From: Candidatus Fimenecus excrementavium
GTDB lineage: Bacteria; Bacillota; Clostridia; Oscillospirales; Acutalibacteraceae
Length of the DNA stretch: 64,000 nt
NCBI GenBank assembly: GCA_018712805.1
Contig: DVGI01000033.1
Coordinates: 124,001-188,000 of the forward strand
Direction of reading: 5' to 3'
Position 1 is the first letter of the stretch, and each line of letters begins with the position of its first letter. Below the pieces are notes generated by a model, which made no database searches, had not been told where the DNA came from, and saw nothing but the letters and a program-made list of their open reading frames with translations. Both the position numbers and the translations under genes were made by a program. This document shows, in pieces, positions 26,381 through 34,724 of this stretch.

Positions 26381-27325
26381 TTATGCTTTTTCGCGGTAAA
26401 CCTTGACATAGTCCACCAAAAAATCATAGGCTTTGGTTTTGTCGTTGTCCTCCGGCGTTCCTGCCCAGTTTACGGTCAGCTCGCCGTCTGCGTTGCGCTC
26501 CTGCCCCGGCAAAGGCTTTTCATCTTCCACAATTCCAGCGACTTCACAGGAAAGCAGCAAATAAGCGGGCACATTGCAGACTGTGTCTAAAGCGTCTTTT
26601 GTATGCCAGGTTTCATACCCGTCCACATAAAAAGTGTAACCGGTTTCGTCCCATTTCAAGCCAAAGGTGTGGAACTCGTCATAGAGATTTTCCACCTCAA
26701 TATAATCAGAGCCTATGGAAGCGAGTTCCTCCCCGTAGCCGTCCACATGAATGGCGTGGGAAATCACATTCTGATGCTCTTTCCAATACATAAACGGCGA
26801 CTCGAAAATGTCGATTTCTGCGCCGTCCTCTCCGGTGCCGAACACATCGTCTTTAAAATCGCCGACCGGCATCAGCCAAAACGCCGCCCAGTTGCCATAG
26901 GTTGCCGGAACTTTACACCGTGCTTCGAAATAGCCGCCCGTCTGCGAAAATCCCGTGCACGCCGGTTGGCCGTTCTCCGCTTCTCTTGGGGAGCTTTCGA
27001 TGCCGCCGGTGTACCAGCCGGCGCCGAATTTCCCGTTTTCTCGGTATTCGGTACGGATTACCAGATTGCCGTTTTCAACCAAAACGGCATCGTCCACCCA
27101 CCAGCCGCCGCGGCGCACGCCCTCTTCGCTGTAAGCGTAGTGCCATGTATTGCGGTCGAGCGAATCCCCGTTAAAATCCTCCGAAAAGGTCAGTTCCCAG
27201 TTGTCGTCGGGCGCAAAGGCATTGTCGGGTGTTTTTTCGATCTCCCGAATCTTTTTTCCGCCGCAGCTGCACAGCAACAAAACCAGCAAAAGGCAAATCG
27301 AACCACACATTATCTTTTTCAGCAT
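26381..27325 (-). CDS. GH16-family beta-glucanase-like lipoprotein
   Basis: A 314-residue secreted glycoside hydrolase. The signal peptide ends in a lipobox (LLLCSC, Cys near 20), so the enzyme is surface-anchored. The GH16 fold shows WELTFSEDFNGDSLD at the start and the catalytic motif EIDIFE near residue 165, with both glutamates present; WHTYG is replaced by FHTFGLKW. Family members cut beta-1,3 or beta-1,3/1,4 glucans, agar or related polymers; the exact substrate cannot be read here. GGGAGAG precedes the ATG. It is monocistronic. Confidence 0.88.
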   Translation of the reverse strand: MLKKIMCGSICLLLVLLLCSCGGKKIREIEKTPDNAFAPDDNWELTFSEDFNGDSLDRNTWHYAYSEEGVRRGGWWVDDAVLVENGNLVIRTEYRENGKFGAGWYTGGIESSPREAENGQPACTGFSQTGGYFEARCKVPATYGNWAAFWLMPVGDFKDDVFGTGEDGAEIDIFESPFMYWKEHQNVISHAIHVDGYGEELASIGSDYIEVENLYDEFHTFGLKWDETGYTFYVDGYETWHTKDALDTVCNVPAYLLLSCEVAGIVEDEKPLPGQERNADGELTVNWAGTPEDNDKTKAYDFLVDYVKVYREKA

Positions 27326-27355
27326 TTTTCTCTCCCTTTCAAAAAAGCACCGTTC

Positions 27356-28966
27356 TTATCTGTCCCACTTTTCGCAAAGCGCCAAAATCTGGTCGGCGAA
27401 TTTTGCCAAATCCTTGTTCGCGCCGCCCTCGTTGTGTTTGATAACGGTCATTAAGCGGTTTCCCGCCTGCAACAGCCGGGCAAACACCGGGCTTTGTGCA
27501 AAGCCGGATTTCGACGCGGGCTGCGGCTGCTTTTTGATGCGCTCGCGCGTGCCCTCTTTGACAATGCAGTTTTGTGTCAGATCATATTCTTCGCCGTTAA
27601 ACGGCGCGTGGGCTTCGAGTTTCAGCTCGTCGCGCAGCCTTGCGGCGAACACTTCGCAAACCGAATCTTCGCCGTGGTTGACGAACACATGTTTCGGCGC
27701 CGGGTCAAAGCTTTTCACCCAGCGGATTAAGCCCTCGTTGTCGGCGTGACCGCTGATGCCGGCGAGTTGGGCGATTTCGGCATTGACCTGCACCTTTTCG
27801 CCGAACAGCTTGACTTCACGCTCGCCTTCGACAATCGCGCGGCCGAGTGTGCCGACCGCCTGATAGCCGACGAACAGGATGGTGCTTTCCGCACGCCAAA
27901 GGTTATGTTTGAGGTGGTGCCGAATTCGCCCCGCTTCGCACATGCCGCTTGCGGAAATGATGATTTTCGGCGTTTCGTCGGTGTTGATAAGCTTCGAATC
28001 GTCGCTCGTAATCGACAACCGCAAGCCGTCAAAAGCAATCGGATTGACGCCGCTTTCAATTAACGCGCGTGCTTCGTCGTCAAAGTCTGACATACTTTTA
28101 TTAAAAACATTGGTCGCTTCCACCGCGAGGGGGCTGTCGACATAAACCGGGAAATCGTCGTGCCCTTTGATAAGCCCTTCCGCCTTGATTTTCCGCAGGA
28201 AATACAAAAGCTCCTGCGTCCGGCCGACGGCAAACGACGGAATCACCAAATTGCCGCCGCGGTCGAGCGTGCGCTGAATGAGGGGCACAAGCTGTTCAAT
28301 ATAATCAATCCGCTCGCCGTGGCTTCGGTCGCCGTAGGTGCTTTCCATCACAACGAAATCCGCTTCGTGCAAATATTGCGGGTTGCGGATAATCGGCTGG
28401 TTTGTGTTGCCGATGTCGCCGGAAAACACGATTTTCTTTGTTTCGCCGTTTTCGGTGACGGTCAGTTCCGCGCTCGCCGAGCCGAGCAGATGCCCCGCGT
28501 CGACAAAGCGCACCCGAATGCCCTCGAACAAGGTTTGCGGCGCGTTATATTCACAGGGGACAAACTGCTTCATCGCGTTTTGCGCGTCCTCCACCGTGTA
28601 AAGCGGCACGGTCGGTTCTTTGCCCGAACGCTTCGCTTTGCGGTTGCGCCACTCGGCTTCAAACTCCTGAATGTGGGCGGAGTCCTGTAACATAATCGAG
28701 CAAAGCCGCGCGGAGGCGACTGTAGAATAAATCCACCCTTCAAAGCCGTTCGCGGTGAGCAGCGGCAGTTTGCCGGAATGGTCAATGTGCGCGTGGGTCA
28801 GCACCACGCAGTCGATTTCCCCGGGCGTTACGGGCAAATTGGCGTTTTGATAAGTGTCGGGACCTTGTTCAAGCCCGCAGTCAATCAAAATCCGTTTGCC
28901 GCACGCCTCCAAAAGCGTACAGCTGCCGGTCACTTCGTGGGCAGCGCCTAAAAAAGTCAGTTTCAC
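27356..28966 (-). CDS. Beta-CASP MBL-fold ribonuclease (CPSF-like)
   Basis: A 536-residue metallo-beta-lactamase/beta-CASP protein of the kind that processes RNA. The first motif is THAHIDHSGKLP near residue 55, followed by SGDIGN, the beta-CASP segment with SFAVGRTQELL, ISASGMCEAGRIRHHL and the C-terminal SGHADNEGL. It resembles YSH1/CPSF-type bacterial nucleases more than RNase J. The GTG at 28966 was selected because it begins VKLTFLGAAHEVTGSC as in the family and has GGGAGGT 8 bases before it. RNA is the likely target by family, not shown here. Confidence 0.87.
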   Translation of the reverse strand: MKLTFLGAAHEVTGSCTLLEACGKRILIDCGLEQGPDTYQNANLPVTPGEIDCVVLTHAHIDHSGKLPLLTANGFEGWIYSTVASARLCSIMLQDSAHIQEFEAEWRNRKAKRSGKEPTVPLYTVEDAQNAMKQFVPCEYNAPQTLFEGIRVRFVDAGHLLGSASAELTVTENGETKKIVFSGDIGNTNQPIIRNPQYLHEADFVVMESTYGDRSHGERIDYIEQLVPLIQRTLDRGGNLVIPSFAVGRTQELLYFLRKIKAEGLIKGHDDFPVYVDSPLAVEATNVFNKSMSDFDDEARALIESGVNPIAFDGLRLSITSDDSKLINTDETPKIIISASGMCEAGRIRHHLKHNLWRAESTILFVGYQAVGTLGRAIVEGEREVKLFGEKVQVNAEIAQLAGISGHADNEGLIRWVKSFDPAPKHVFVNHGEDSVCEVFAARLRDELKLEAHAPFNGEEYDLTQNCIVKEGTRERIKKQPQPASKSGFAQSPVFARLLQAGNRLMTVIKHNEGGANKDLAKFADQILALCEKWDR

Positions 28967-29012
28967 GCGAAAACCTCCCCGCGCCTTTCGGCCTTTTCTT
29001 TCATCATAGCAT

Positions 29013-29048
29013 AAAACCCGCCGGGCGACAACCGCCCGACGGGTTTTT
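29013..29048 (-). terminator. Terminator after the FGGY kinase gene
   Basis: Two stacked stems (AAAACCCG with CGGGTTTT; CGGGCG with CGCCCG) separated by one mismatch, then TTTTAT on the minus strand, 28 bases after the stop codon. Confidence 0.7.
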
Positions 29049-29075
29049 CTCTGAAAATCTTTTTCTGCATTCGCG

Positions 29076-30695
29076 TTATTTGTCTGCGTTGAGAATGGCG
29101 AAGTTTTCTTTGTTCGCTTTATACAGATTTTTATAAACGCGGAAGTTGCGGTCATAAATCGCCTTATATTCCGGGCGCGGATAGAACGTCTTTGCCGCAG
29201 GAATCAGGCGTTTGGCTTCGCCGAGGTCGTGAATGAGCCCCGTGCCGACCGCGACGGTTGCCGCCGCGCCGACCGCACCGATGTTCTGGGGGCTGTCGAC
29301 CGTTTCAATGGTCTTGCCGGTGCAGTCCGCCAAAATCTGGCAGGTGACGTCGTTTAACGCGCCGCCGCCGACAAAACGAATCACGTTGGAGGTCTTAACC
29401 TTGTTCTGTTCGGTTTCAAGCATCCAGCGCAGGTGGAAGCAGACGCCCTCGACAACCGCACGAATCATTTCGGATTTGCCGGTTTCTAAGCTTATGTTGA
29501 AGAACATACCGCGGGCGTTCGGGTCCTCGAACGGGCAGCGGTTGCCGTGCAGCCACGGGGTAAAGACCACGCCGCCGGCCCCTGCGGGAACGGTGTCCAC
29601 GACCGCCATCATGTAATCATACAAATTGGTGTAAACGGTCTCGCGGTCTTCGCGGTGATGCTTTAAGTCATGGCTCTTGTCGAGATAAATGTCGATTTCG
29701 TCAAGCGCTAAGTGGTCTTTCACCCACTCGACGCACTTTGCCGCGGTTTCCAGTTCCGCGAAATAGTTGAAGTGGCCTTCCCACGCGCCGACCGTTGCGG
29801 CAATCATGGCACTTGTGTCCACCACGCTCTTGTCCACGACGGTGGAAACCCAGCCGGAGGTGCCGGAATAAATGTGGGTGTCGCCGAAGTCCACGGAACC
29901 CGCGCCGACGCCTATGAGCGAAGCGTCGCCGCCGCCGCCGAATACAGCCGTTCCGGGCTCCAAGCCGAGTTCTTTCGCTTCTTTGTCACGGAGCTTGCCG
30001 ACACGGTCCGTGCAGCGGACGATTTTCGGCAGGTGCTTTTCTTGGACGCCGTAAAGCTTGCACATTTCCGAGCTCCAGCCCTCTTTACCCTTGCGGATAT
30101 CATAAAGCAAGGTGGCGAAAGCGGAGTCCTGGGTCATGACAAATTCGCCGGTCATCCGGCAAATGAGATATTCCTTGACGTCGAGCCATTTATATGCTTT
30201 TGCAAAAACTTCCGGCTCGTGGGCTTCCACCCATTTGTATTTCCAAACCGGGTCTTTCACCGAGCAGGCGACCGCGCCGGTAATCTGCAGCGCGCGCAGA
30301 AGCTTCGGAATGTTGGCACCGGCAATCTGCGGGCCGTAGGCAATGCCTTTTTTCAGTTCTTCGCGTGCGCGCTGGTCCATATAGCTCATCGCGCGGCGCA
30401 CGGCGTTGCCGTCCTTGTCCACCAGCACCAGGCCCTGCATTTGCGAGCAGAACGAAATACCGCCGATGTCTTTTTTGTCGATTTTCGACTTTTTCATGAC
30501 GGCGTTGGTGCTTTTAATCATCGCGTCCCACCACTCGTCCGGGTCCTGCTCCGCGCCGCCGCCGGGCAACACATACAGGTTGTACCCTTCGCTTGCGGCC
30601 GCAAGCAGTTCGATTTTATCCGTGATGGCGAACAAACAGGTTTTGACGCCCGTTGTGCCGACATCATAGGAAATCGTGTAAGTCGGATTGACCAT
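29076..30695 (-). CDS. FGGY-family carbohydrate kinase
   Basis: A 539-residue sugar kinase of the FGGY family (xylulokinase/ribulokinase/glycerol kinase relatives). The ATP-binding start is SYDVGTTGVKTCLF, the substrate region has QMQGLVLVD and SYMDQRA, and the C-terminal FGGY region includes FVGGGALNDVTCQILAD. It would phosphorylate a polyol or ketose in the cytoplasm; which one is not visible. It lies 28 bases after a TetR regulator and is read with it. Divergently, an aminotransferase and a class II aldolase follow, suggesting one catabolic unit. Confidence 0.88.
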   Translation of the reverse strand: MVNPTYTISYDVGTTGVKTCLFAITDKIELLAAASEGYNLYVLPGGGAEQDPDEWWDAMIKSTNAVMKKSKIDKKDIGGISFCSQMQGLVLVDKDGNAVRRAMSYMDQRAREELKKGIAYGPQIAGANIPKLLRALQITGAVACSVKDPVWKYKWVEAHEPEVFAKAYKWLDVKEYLICRMTGEFVMTQDSAFATLLYDIRKGKEGWSSEMCKLYGVQEKHLPKIVRCTDRVGKLRDKEAKELGLEPGTAVFGGGGDASLIGVGAGSVDFGDTHIYSGTSGWVSTVVDKSVVDTSAMIAATVGAWEGHFNYFAELETAAKCVEWVKDHLALDEIDIYLDKSHDLKHHREDRETVYTNLYDYMMAVVDTVPAGAGGVVFTPWLHGNRCPFEDPNARGMFFNISLETGKSEMIRAVVEGVCFHLRWMLETEQNKVKTSNVIRFVGGGALNDVTCQILADCTGKTIETVDSPQNIGAVGAAATVAVGTGLIHDLGEAKRLIPAAKTFYPRPEYKAIYDRNFRVYKNLYKANKENFAILNADK

Positions 30696-30723
30696 ATTAG
30701 AAAACCTCCCACATGAAACAGAA

Positions 30724-31377
30724 TTACTTTTTCAGCGCCGATTTGACAAATTTCAAACACTGTTCCACCACAAAGTCGTCGCGTTCGGTGATGTCATTGC
30801 CGGCATATATGCGAAAACGCTCTTTGTAATAGTCGCAGGCGTAAGAAAATTGCAGCGACATAAAAATATTATCCAGCAAAAACGCAGCGAACGCTGAATC
30901 GATATCCGGCCGAACGTCGCCGGTCTTTTTGCCCTCTTCAATCGCAATCCGGTAAATGCGCGCGGTCATCGCTTCCATTTCATAGGCGAACTGCGACGCG
31001 AAACGCGGGTTGTTCTCTGCGGTCATGCCGTTGTAAAGCTTAATAAGCGTAGCGTTCTCTTTCGAGGAACGCTGAATCTCGCGGATAATGCGCTCCACTT
31101 TGACGAGCACGTCTTCTTCACTGACCGCCAAAACATTCAAAAGCTCTTCCATGCTTTGAATGCTGTATTGAATCGTCGTCAGAAACAAATCCTGCTTATT
31201 CTCAAAATATTTGTAAAGAGAGCCGACGCTCACGCCCGCCTTTTTGGCAATGGTGCTCATATTCGCGTTTTCAAAGCCTTTAAATGCAAACTCTTTGGTC
31301 GCCGTGTCGAGAATCCGCACGCGCTTTTCCGGGGAAATATTATCAAAGGTGGGCTTATGGTGCTTTTGCAGGTCCAT
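30724..31377 (-). CDS. TetR/AcrR-family regulator
   Basis: A 217-residue repressor. The N-terminal helix-turn-helix is in IAKKAGVSVGSLYKYFENKQDLF (residues about 43-65). The larger C-terminal domain, presumably ligand-binding, has no familiar signature. It precedes the FGGY kinase in one transcript and is divergent from the aminotransferase gene, whose promoter carries palindromes that could be its operators. It probably controls both directions. Confidence 0.87.
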   Translation of the reverse strand: MDLQKHHKPTFDNISPEKRVRILDTATKEFAFKGFENANMSTIAKKAGVSVGSLYKYFENKQDLFLTTIQYSIQSMEELLNVLAVSEEDVLVKVERIIREIQRSSKENATLIKLYNGMTAENNPRFASQFAYEMEAMTARIYRIAIEEGKKTGDVRPDIDSAFAAFLLDNIFMSLQFSYACDYYKERFRIYAGNDITERDDFVVEQCLKFVKSALKK

Positions 31378-31417
31378 GTCTTCATCCTCTTTGCCTAATC
31401 ATATACCAATACAATTT

Positions 31418-31447
31418 ATAATAACACATTCACCCTAAAATGTTCAA
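31418..31447 (-). promoter_or_regulatory. Promoter of the tetR-FGGY kinase transcript
   Basis: On the minus strand TTGAAC (31442-31447) and TATTAT (31418-31423) with 18 bases between. The spacer contains GTGAAT, the half-site seen in the palindrome on the other side of the gap. The AT-rich interval 31448-31620 shows no gene. Confidence 0.45.
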
Positions 31448-31620
31448 GAAAAATTTTCGTTTTCCTGCGGTTTTTCGGGGAAAAACGGTTTCTTTCGCGT
31501 GAAAATTCCGCACATGGTTTTTGCAATATTCCCTGCACAAAATAGATAGTTTTTATCTACATTCAACACGATTTTTGCAAAAATAGTTAATAATTAACTA
31601 CATCAGAAAAAACATTTTCA

Positions 31621-31696
31621 ATTTTCGCAGAATTCACGAAAATATAGGTTGACACAAGTTTATTTTATGGTATAATGCAAGTGAATAGGAATTCAC
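31621..31696 (+). promoter_or_regulatory. Promoter and operator palindromes of the aminotransferase operon
   Basis: TTGACA (31649-31654), 16 bases, TATAAT (31671-31676). A palindrome ATTTTCG-N9-CGAAAAT (31621-31643) lies just upstream of the -35, and a second, GTGAAT-N4-ATTCAC (31681-31696), sits at the start site. The second is the better operator candidate for the TetR regulator. Confidence 0.7.
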
Positions 31697-31738
31697 TGCT
31701 GTATGGGGATTCCAAATAAAAGAGTTGGAGGATTTACA

Positions 31739-33226
31739 ATGGACACCAGATTTGCAATTGCCGAGTACCATGACGCTGCGGCAATCAACAAAGAGCTTGA
31801 CGAACTGATTGCAAAACCGATCTATTCCATCAAGCCGGACGTGCTGAAAAAGTACGAAGACGAATACTATGGCAAGAAATGTGTAAAATCCAAGGAAATG
31901 ATTGACAAAGCCAAGGAGGTTATCCCCGGCGGCGTACAGCACAACCTTGCGTTTAACTATCCCTTCCCGCTGGTATTCACAAAGGCAGACGGCGCTTATC
32001 TTTATGATATCGACGGCAACAAATATTTCGACTTCCTGCAGGCAGGCGGCCCGACCGTTCTCGGTTCCAACCCGAAGGTTGTCCGTGAACAGGTTATCGA
32101 CCTTTTGAACACCTGCGGCCCCTCCACCGGTCTTTTCCACGAGTTTGAATACAAACTGGCGAAAAAGATTGCCGACAGCGTGGAAACCGTTGATTTGTTC
32201 CGTATGCAGGGCTCCGGTACAGAAGCTTGCATGACCGCTGTTCGTGTGGCGCGTCTTGCGACCAAGAAAAAGAACATTTTGAAAATGGGCGGCGCTTATC
32301 ACGGCTGGTCCGATCAGCTCGGCTACGGCATCCGTGTTCCCGGCTCCAAATTCACCCAGGCAAGCGGCGTTCCGCTTTACCTCTTCAAACATACACAGGA
32401 ATTCTTCCCGGGCGACCTCGAAGACCTCGAAAGAAAACTTTGGCTCAACCAGTTCCGCGGCGGCACCGCAGCGGTCTTCATTGAGCCGGTCGGTCCCGAA
32501 AGCGGTACCACGCCGGTTTCCTATGACTTCAACAAAGGCGTTGAAAGACTTTGCCGCAAATACGGCGCATTGCTCGTCTTCGACGAAGTTGTTACCGGCT
32601 TCCGCATCGGCATGGCAGGTGCGCAGGGCTTCTTCGGCGTATCTCCCGACCTGACCATCTTCGGCAAGGTCATCGCCGGCGGCTATCCGGGCGCAGGCGG
32701 CCTCGGCGGTAAGAAAGAATACATGAAATACCTCGGCGCAGGTTTGGATGCGACCGGCGAAAAGATCAAAAAGGCGTTCACCGGCGGTACAATGACTGCG
32801 AACCCGCTGTCCTGCTGCGCCGGTTACTACACCTTGGAAGAAATCGACAAGACCAACGCCTGCCAGAAGGCCGGTCAGATGGGCGACCGTCTTACCAACG
32901 GTCTTAAAGAACTCATCAAGAAACACGGTCTTCCGTTCGTGGCTTGGAACGAAGGCTCCATCTGCCACCTCGAAACCGTTGGTACGATGCACTATTCCAT
33001 CAACTGGAAGAAACCGTGGACCATTCCGGGCGTTCTCGATGCAACTTCTATCCGCAAGAAAGAAATGCAGCACATGGGCTGCGCTTACATGGCGGAAGGT
33101 CTCGTAACCCTTGCCGGCAGCCGTCTTTACACTTCTGCGGCTTATACGCCGAAGATGATCGATCAGGCGCTTGCCTGCTTCGACAAGGTGTTCGACAACG
33201 TCGGTTTGATTCCGGAAAAGAAATAA
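31739..33226 (+). CDS. Class III (GSA-AM-like) PLP aminotransferase
   Basis: A 495-residue PLP enzyme related to glutamate-1-semialdehyde aminomutase. Recognisable parts are IPGGVQHN, the cofactor-phosphate segment GSGTEACMTAVRVAR, GGAYHGW, the cofactor Asp in LLVFDEVVTGFRI, and the Lys loop TIFGKVIAGGYPGAG. It is longer than HemL and has an extra 40-residue N-terminal stretch, and its neighbours are sugar-type genes, so haem synthesis is unlikely. It probably transaminates a sugar- or aldehyde-derived carbonyl. TTGGAGGA lies 7 bases before the ATG at 31739. A hairpin separates it from the aldolase gene. Confidence 0.82.
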   Translation: MDTRFAIAEYHDAAAINKELDELIAKPIYSIKPDVLKKYEDEYYGKKCVKSKEMIDKAKEVIPGGVQHNLAFNYPFPLVFTKADGAYLYDIDGNKYFDFLQAGGPTVLGSNPKVVREQVIDLLNTCGPSTGLFHEFEYKLAKKIADSVETVDLFRMQGSGTEACMTAVRVARLATKKKNILKMGGAYHGWSDQLGYGIRVPGSKFTQASGVPLYLFKHTQEFFPGDLEDLERKLWLNQFRGGTAAVFIEPVGPESGTTPVSYDFNKGVERLCRKYGALLVFDEVVTGFRIGMAGAQGFFGVSPDLTIFGKVIAGGYPGAGGLGGKKEYMKYLGAGLDATGEKIKKAFTGGTMTANPLSCCAGYYTLEEIDKTNACQKAGQMGDRLTNGLKELIKKHGLPFVAWNEGSICHLETVGTMHYSINWKKPWTIPGVLDATSIRKKEMQHMGCAYMAEGLVTLAGSRLYTSAAYTPKMIDQALACFDKVFDNVGLIPEKK

Positions 33227-33244
33227 GTTTCAAACAACCGGCTT

Positions 33245-33278
33245 CGGGGGCGGGCGGAGAACGCTCCGCCCCCGTTTG
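33245..33278 (+). terminator. GC-rich hairpin between aminotransferase and aldolase genes
   Basis: A very stable stem (GCGGAG with CTCCGC extended by CGGGG with CCCCG) followed only by TTT. It may reduce rather than stop read-through into the aldolase gene. Confidence 0.55.
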
Positions 33279-33301
33279 CGTTTGGACGAGAGGAGAAAAT
33301 T

Positions 33302-34525
33302 ATGGACATTCAGGCAGCAAAAGAGCTTGTCATTAAAGCGGGCAAAGAAGTTGTCGCTTCCGGCTTAATCGCCAGAACCTGGGGCAATATTTCCTGCCGT
33401 GTCAGCGACACGCAATTTGTCATTACCCCCTCGGGCAGACCGTATGAGGGCTTGACCCCCGAAGAAATCGTTTTGGTCAACATCGCCGACCTTTCCTATG
33501 ACGGCGACGTGAAACCCTCCTCGGAAAAAGGCATTCACGCAGAAGCTTATAAACTTCGTCCCGAAGTAAACTTTGTCATTCACACCCATCAGATGCAGGC
33601 TTCCGTAATCAGCACGCTCGGCTTCGACATCAACTCGGTCGACGCAAAAAGCGCGGAAGTCATCGGCGACAATGTGCCGCTGGCGTCTTACGGCCTGCCG
33701 GGCACCGGCAAACTGCGCGAGGGCGTGGTTGCCGCGATTAAAAGAAGCGACTCCAAAGCAGTCATCATGGCGCACCACGGTGCGCTTTGCATGGGCGAAA
33801 GCTATGAAGATGCGTTTGCGGTTGCCGCAGAACTTGAAAAAGTCTGCGCCGCGTTCATTTGCCGCAAATACGGCGAACTGACCGGCACCATCGCTTCTAA
33901 CCTCGAAACCGTTTACGATTTCGTCGCACACAGATTTGAAAACAAAAAATTTGCCGCAGCGCCCCGGTTTGAAGCTTGCAACAGCGCGCGTGACGGCAGT
34001 GTGTTCAACATTTCTGCGGTAAACGGCAACGGCGAAGTTTCCCGCATCGACATTAAGACCGGCGACCTGGTCGCGGGCGACAATTACCCGGCTTCGGCGG
34101 AACTGCACAGAGCGATTTACAAAAAGCGCAAGGATGTAAATTACATCGTTCACAACCAGAGCCCCGAAGTTATGGCGGTTTCCAAGACCACAAAGGTTAT
34201 GAAACCGCTGCTGGACGACTTGGCGCAGCTCGTCGGTGTTACCGTGAAAAACGCGGCTTTCAACCCCAACAGCACGCTGAAATCCTCCAAGAAAGTGGTT
34301 CGCGCGCTCAAAGGCCGCAACGGTGTTTTGCTTGCGAACAACGGCGCGCTTTGCGTCGCGGGCAGCGAATATGACGCCACCGCGGTGGAAATGGTTATGG
34401 AAAAGGGCTGTAAAGCGGAAGTCGGCAAGAAATTGTTCGGCACCGGCAAGCCCATTAACCCGATTGAAACCCGCCTGATGCGTTTTGTTTACCTGCAGAA
34501 ATATTCCAAGCAGGCAAAGAAATAA
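33302..34525 (+). CDS. Double-domain class II aldolase/adducin protein
   Basis: A 407-residue protein made of two class II aldolase (fuculose/ribulose-phosphate aldolase-like) domains. Domain 1 (1-205) is complete: GNISCR, TPSGRPYE, the catalytic Glu in SEKGIHAEAY, and zinc histidines in VIHTHQ (about 94, 96) and HHG (about 158). Domain 2 (about 210-407) has the same order of elements, but VHNQ (about 284) and NNG (about 346) replace the metal histidines, so it should not bind zinc. The first domain would cleave a ketose phosphate or a 3-hydroxy acid. Ribosome site AGAGGAG. Confidence 0.8.
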   Translation: MDIQAAKELVIKAGKEVVASGLIARTWGNISCRVSDTQFVITPSGRPYEGLTPEEIVLVNIADLSYDGDVKPSSEKGIHAEAYKLRPEVNFVIHTHQMQASVISTLGFDINSVDAKSAEVIGDNVPLASYGLPGTGKLREGVVAAIKRSDSKAVIMAHHGALCMGESYEDAFAVAAELEKVCAAFICRKYGELTGTIASNLETVYDFVAHRFENKKFAAAPRFEACNSARDGSVFNISAVNGNGEVSRIDIKTGDLVAGDNYPASAELHRAIYKKRKDVNYIVHNQSPEVMAVSKTTKVMKPLLDDLAQLVGVTVKNAAFNPNSTLKSSKKVVRALKGRNGVLLANNGALCVAGSEYDATAVEMVMEKGCKAEVGKKLFGTGKPINPIETRLMRFVYLQKYSKQAKK

Positions 34526-34546
34526 GGTTTCTAAAAAACACAAGAC

Positions 34547-34582
34547 ACAGCCTCTGTTCTTTTGAACAGGGGCTGTTTTTTT
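34547..34582 (+). terminator. Terminator of the aminotransferase-aldolase operon
   Basis: ACAGCCTCTGTTC (34547-34559) pairs with GAACAGGGGCTGT (34564-34576), one G-U pair, then seven T. Confidence 0.93.
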
Positions 34583-34647
34583 GCCTTTTCGAATGGAAAA
34601 CGCGGTGCGGAACATAATAAAAGCAGAAATGCCGATTTAACGCGCTT

Positions 34648-34691
34648 TTAACAAGAACCGTCTTTCAGCTTTTACAGACGTTCTGTATGAT
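34648..34691 (+). promoter_or_regulatory. Promoter of the pst-pho operon with candidate Pho boxes
   Basis: A -10 of TATGAT (34686-34691) has only a weak -35 (TTTCAG, 34663-34668), as expected when an activator is needed. TTAACA (34648-34653) and TTTACA (34671-34676) resemble the TTAACA-type half-boxes of Gram-positive PhoP and are two helical turns apart. The operon encodes the matching two-component system. Confidence 0.45.
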
Positions 34692-34724
34692 GAACCCGTA
34701 TTCCAAAAGAAAAAGGAGTTTATT

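Noticed and set aside
27356-28966. RNase J
   Set aside because: The conserved C-terminal part and motif spacing fit the CPSF/YSH1-like beta-CASP group better.
31634-33073. A 479-codon minus-strand frame opposite the aminotransferase
   Set aside because: The plus-strand gene has full PLP-enzyme motifs, promoter and ribosome site; the antisense frame has none.
31739-33226. hemL (glutamate-1-semialdehyde aminomutase)
   Set aside because: Fold and motifs are close, but length, N-terminal extension and the sugar-type neighbours argue against haem synthesis.
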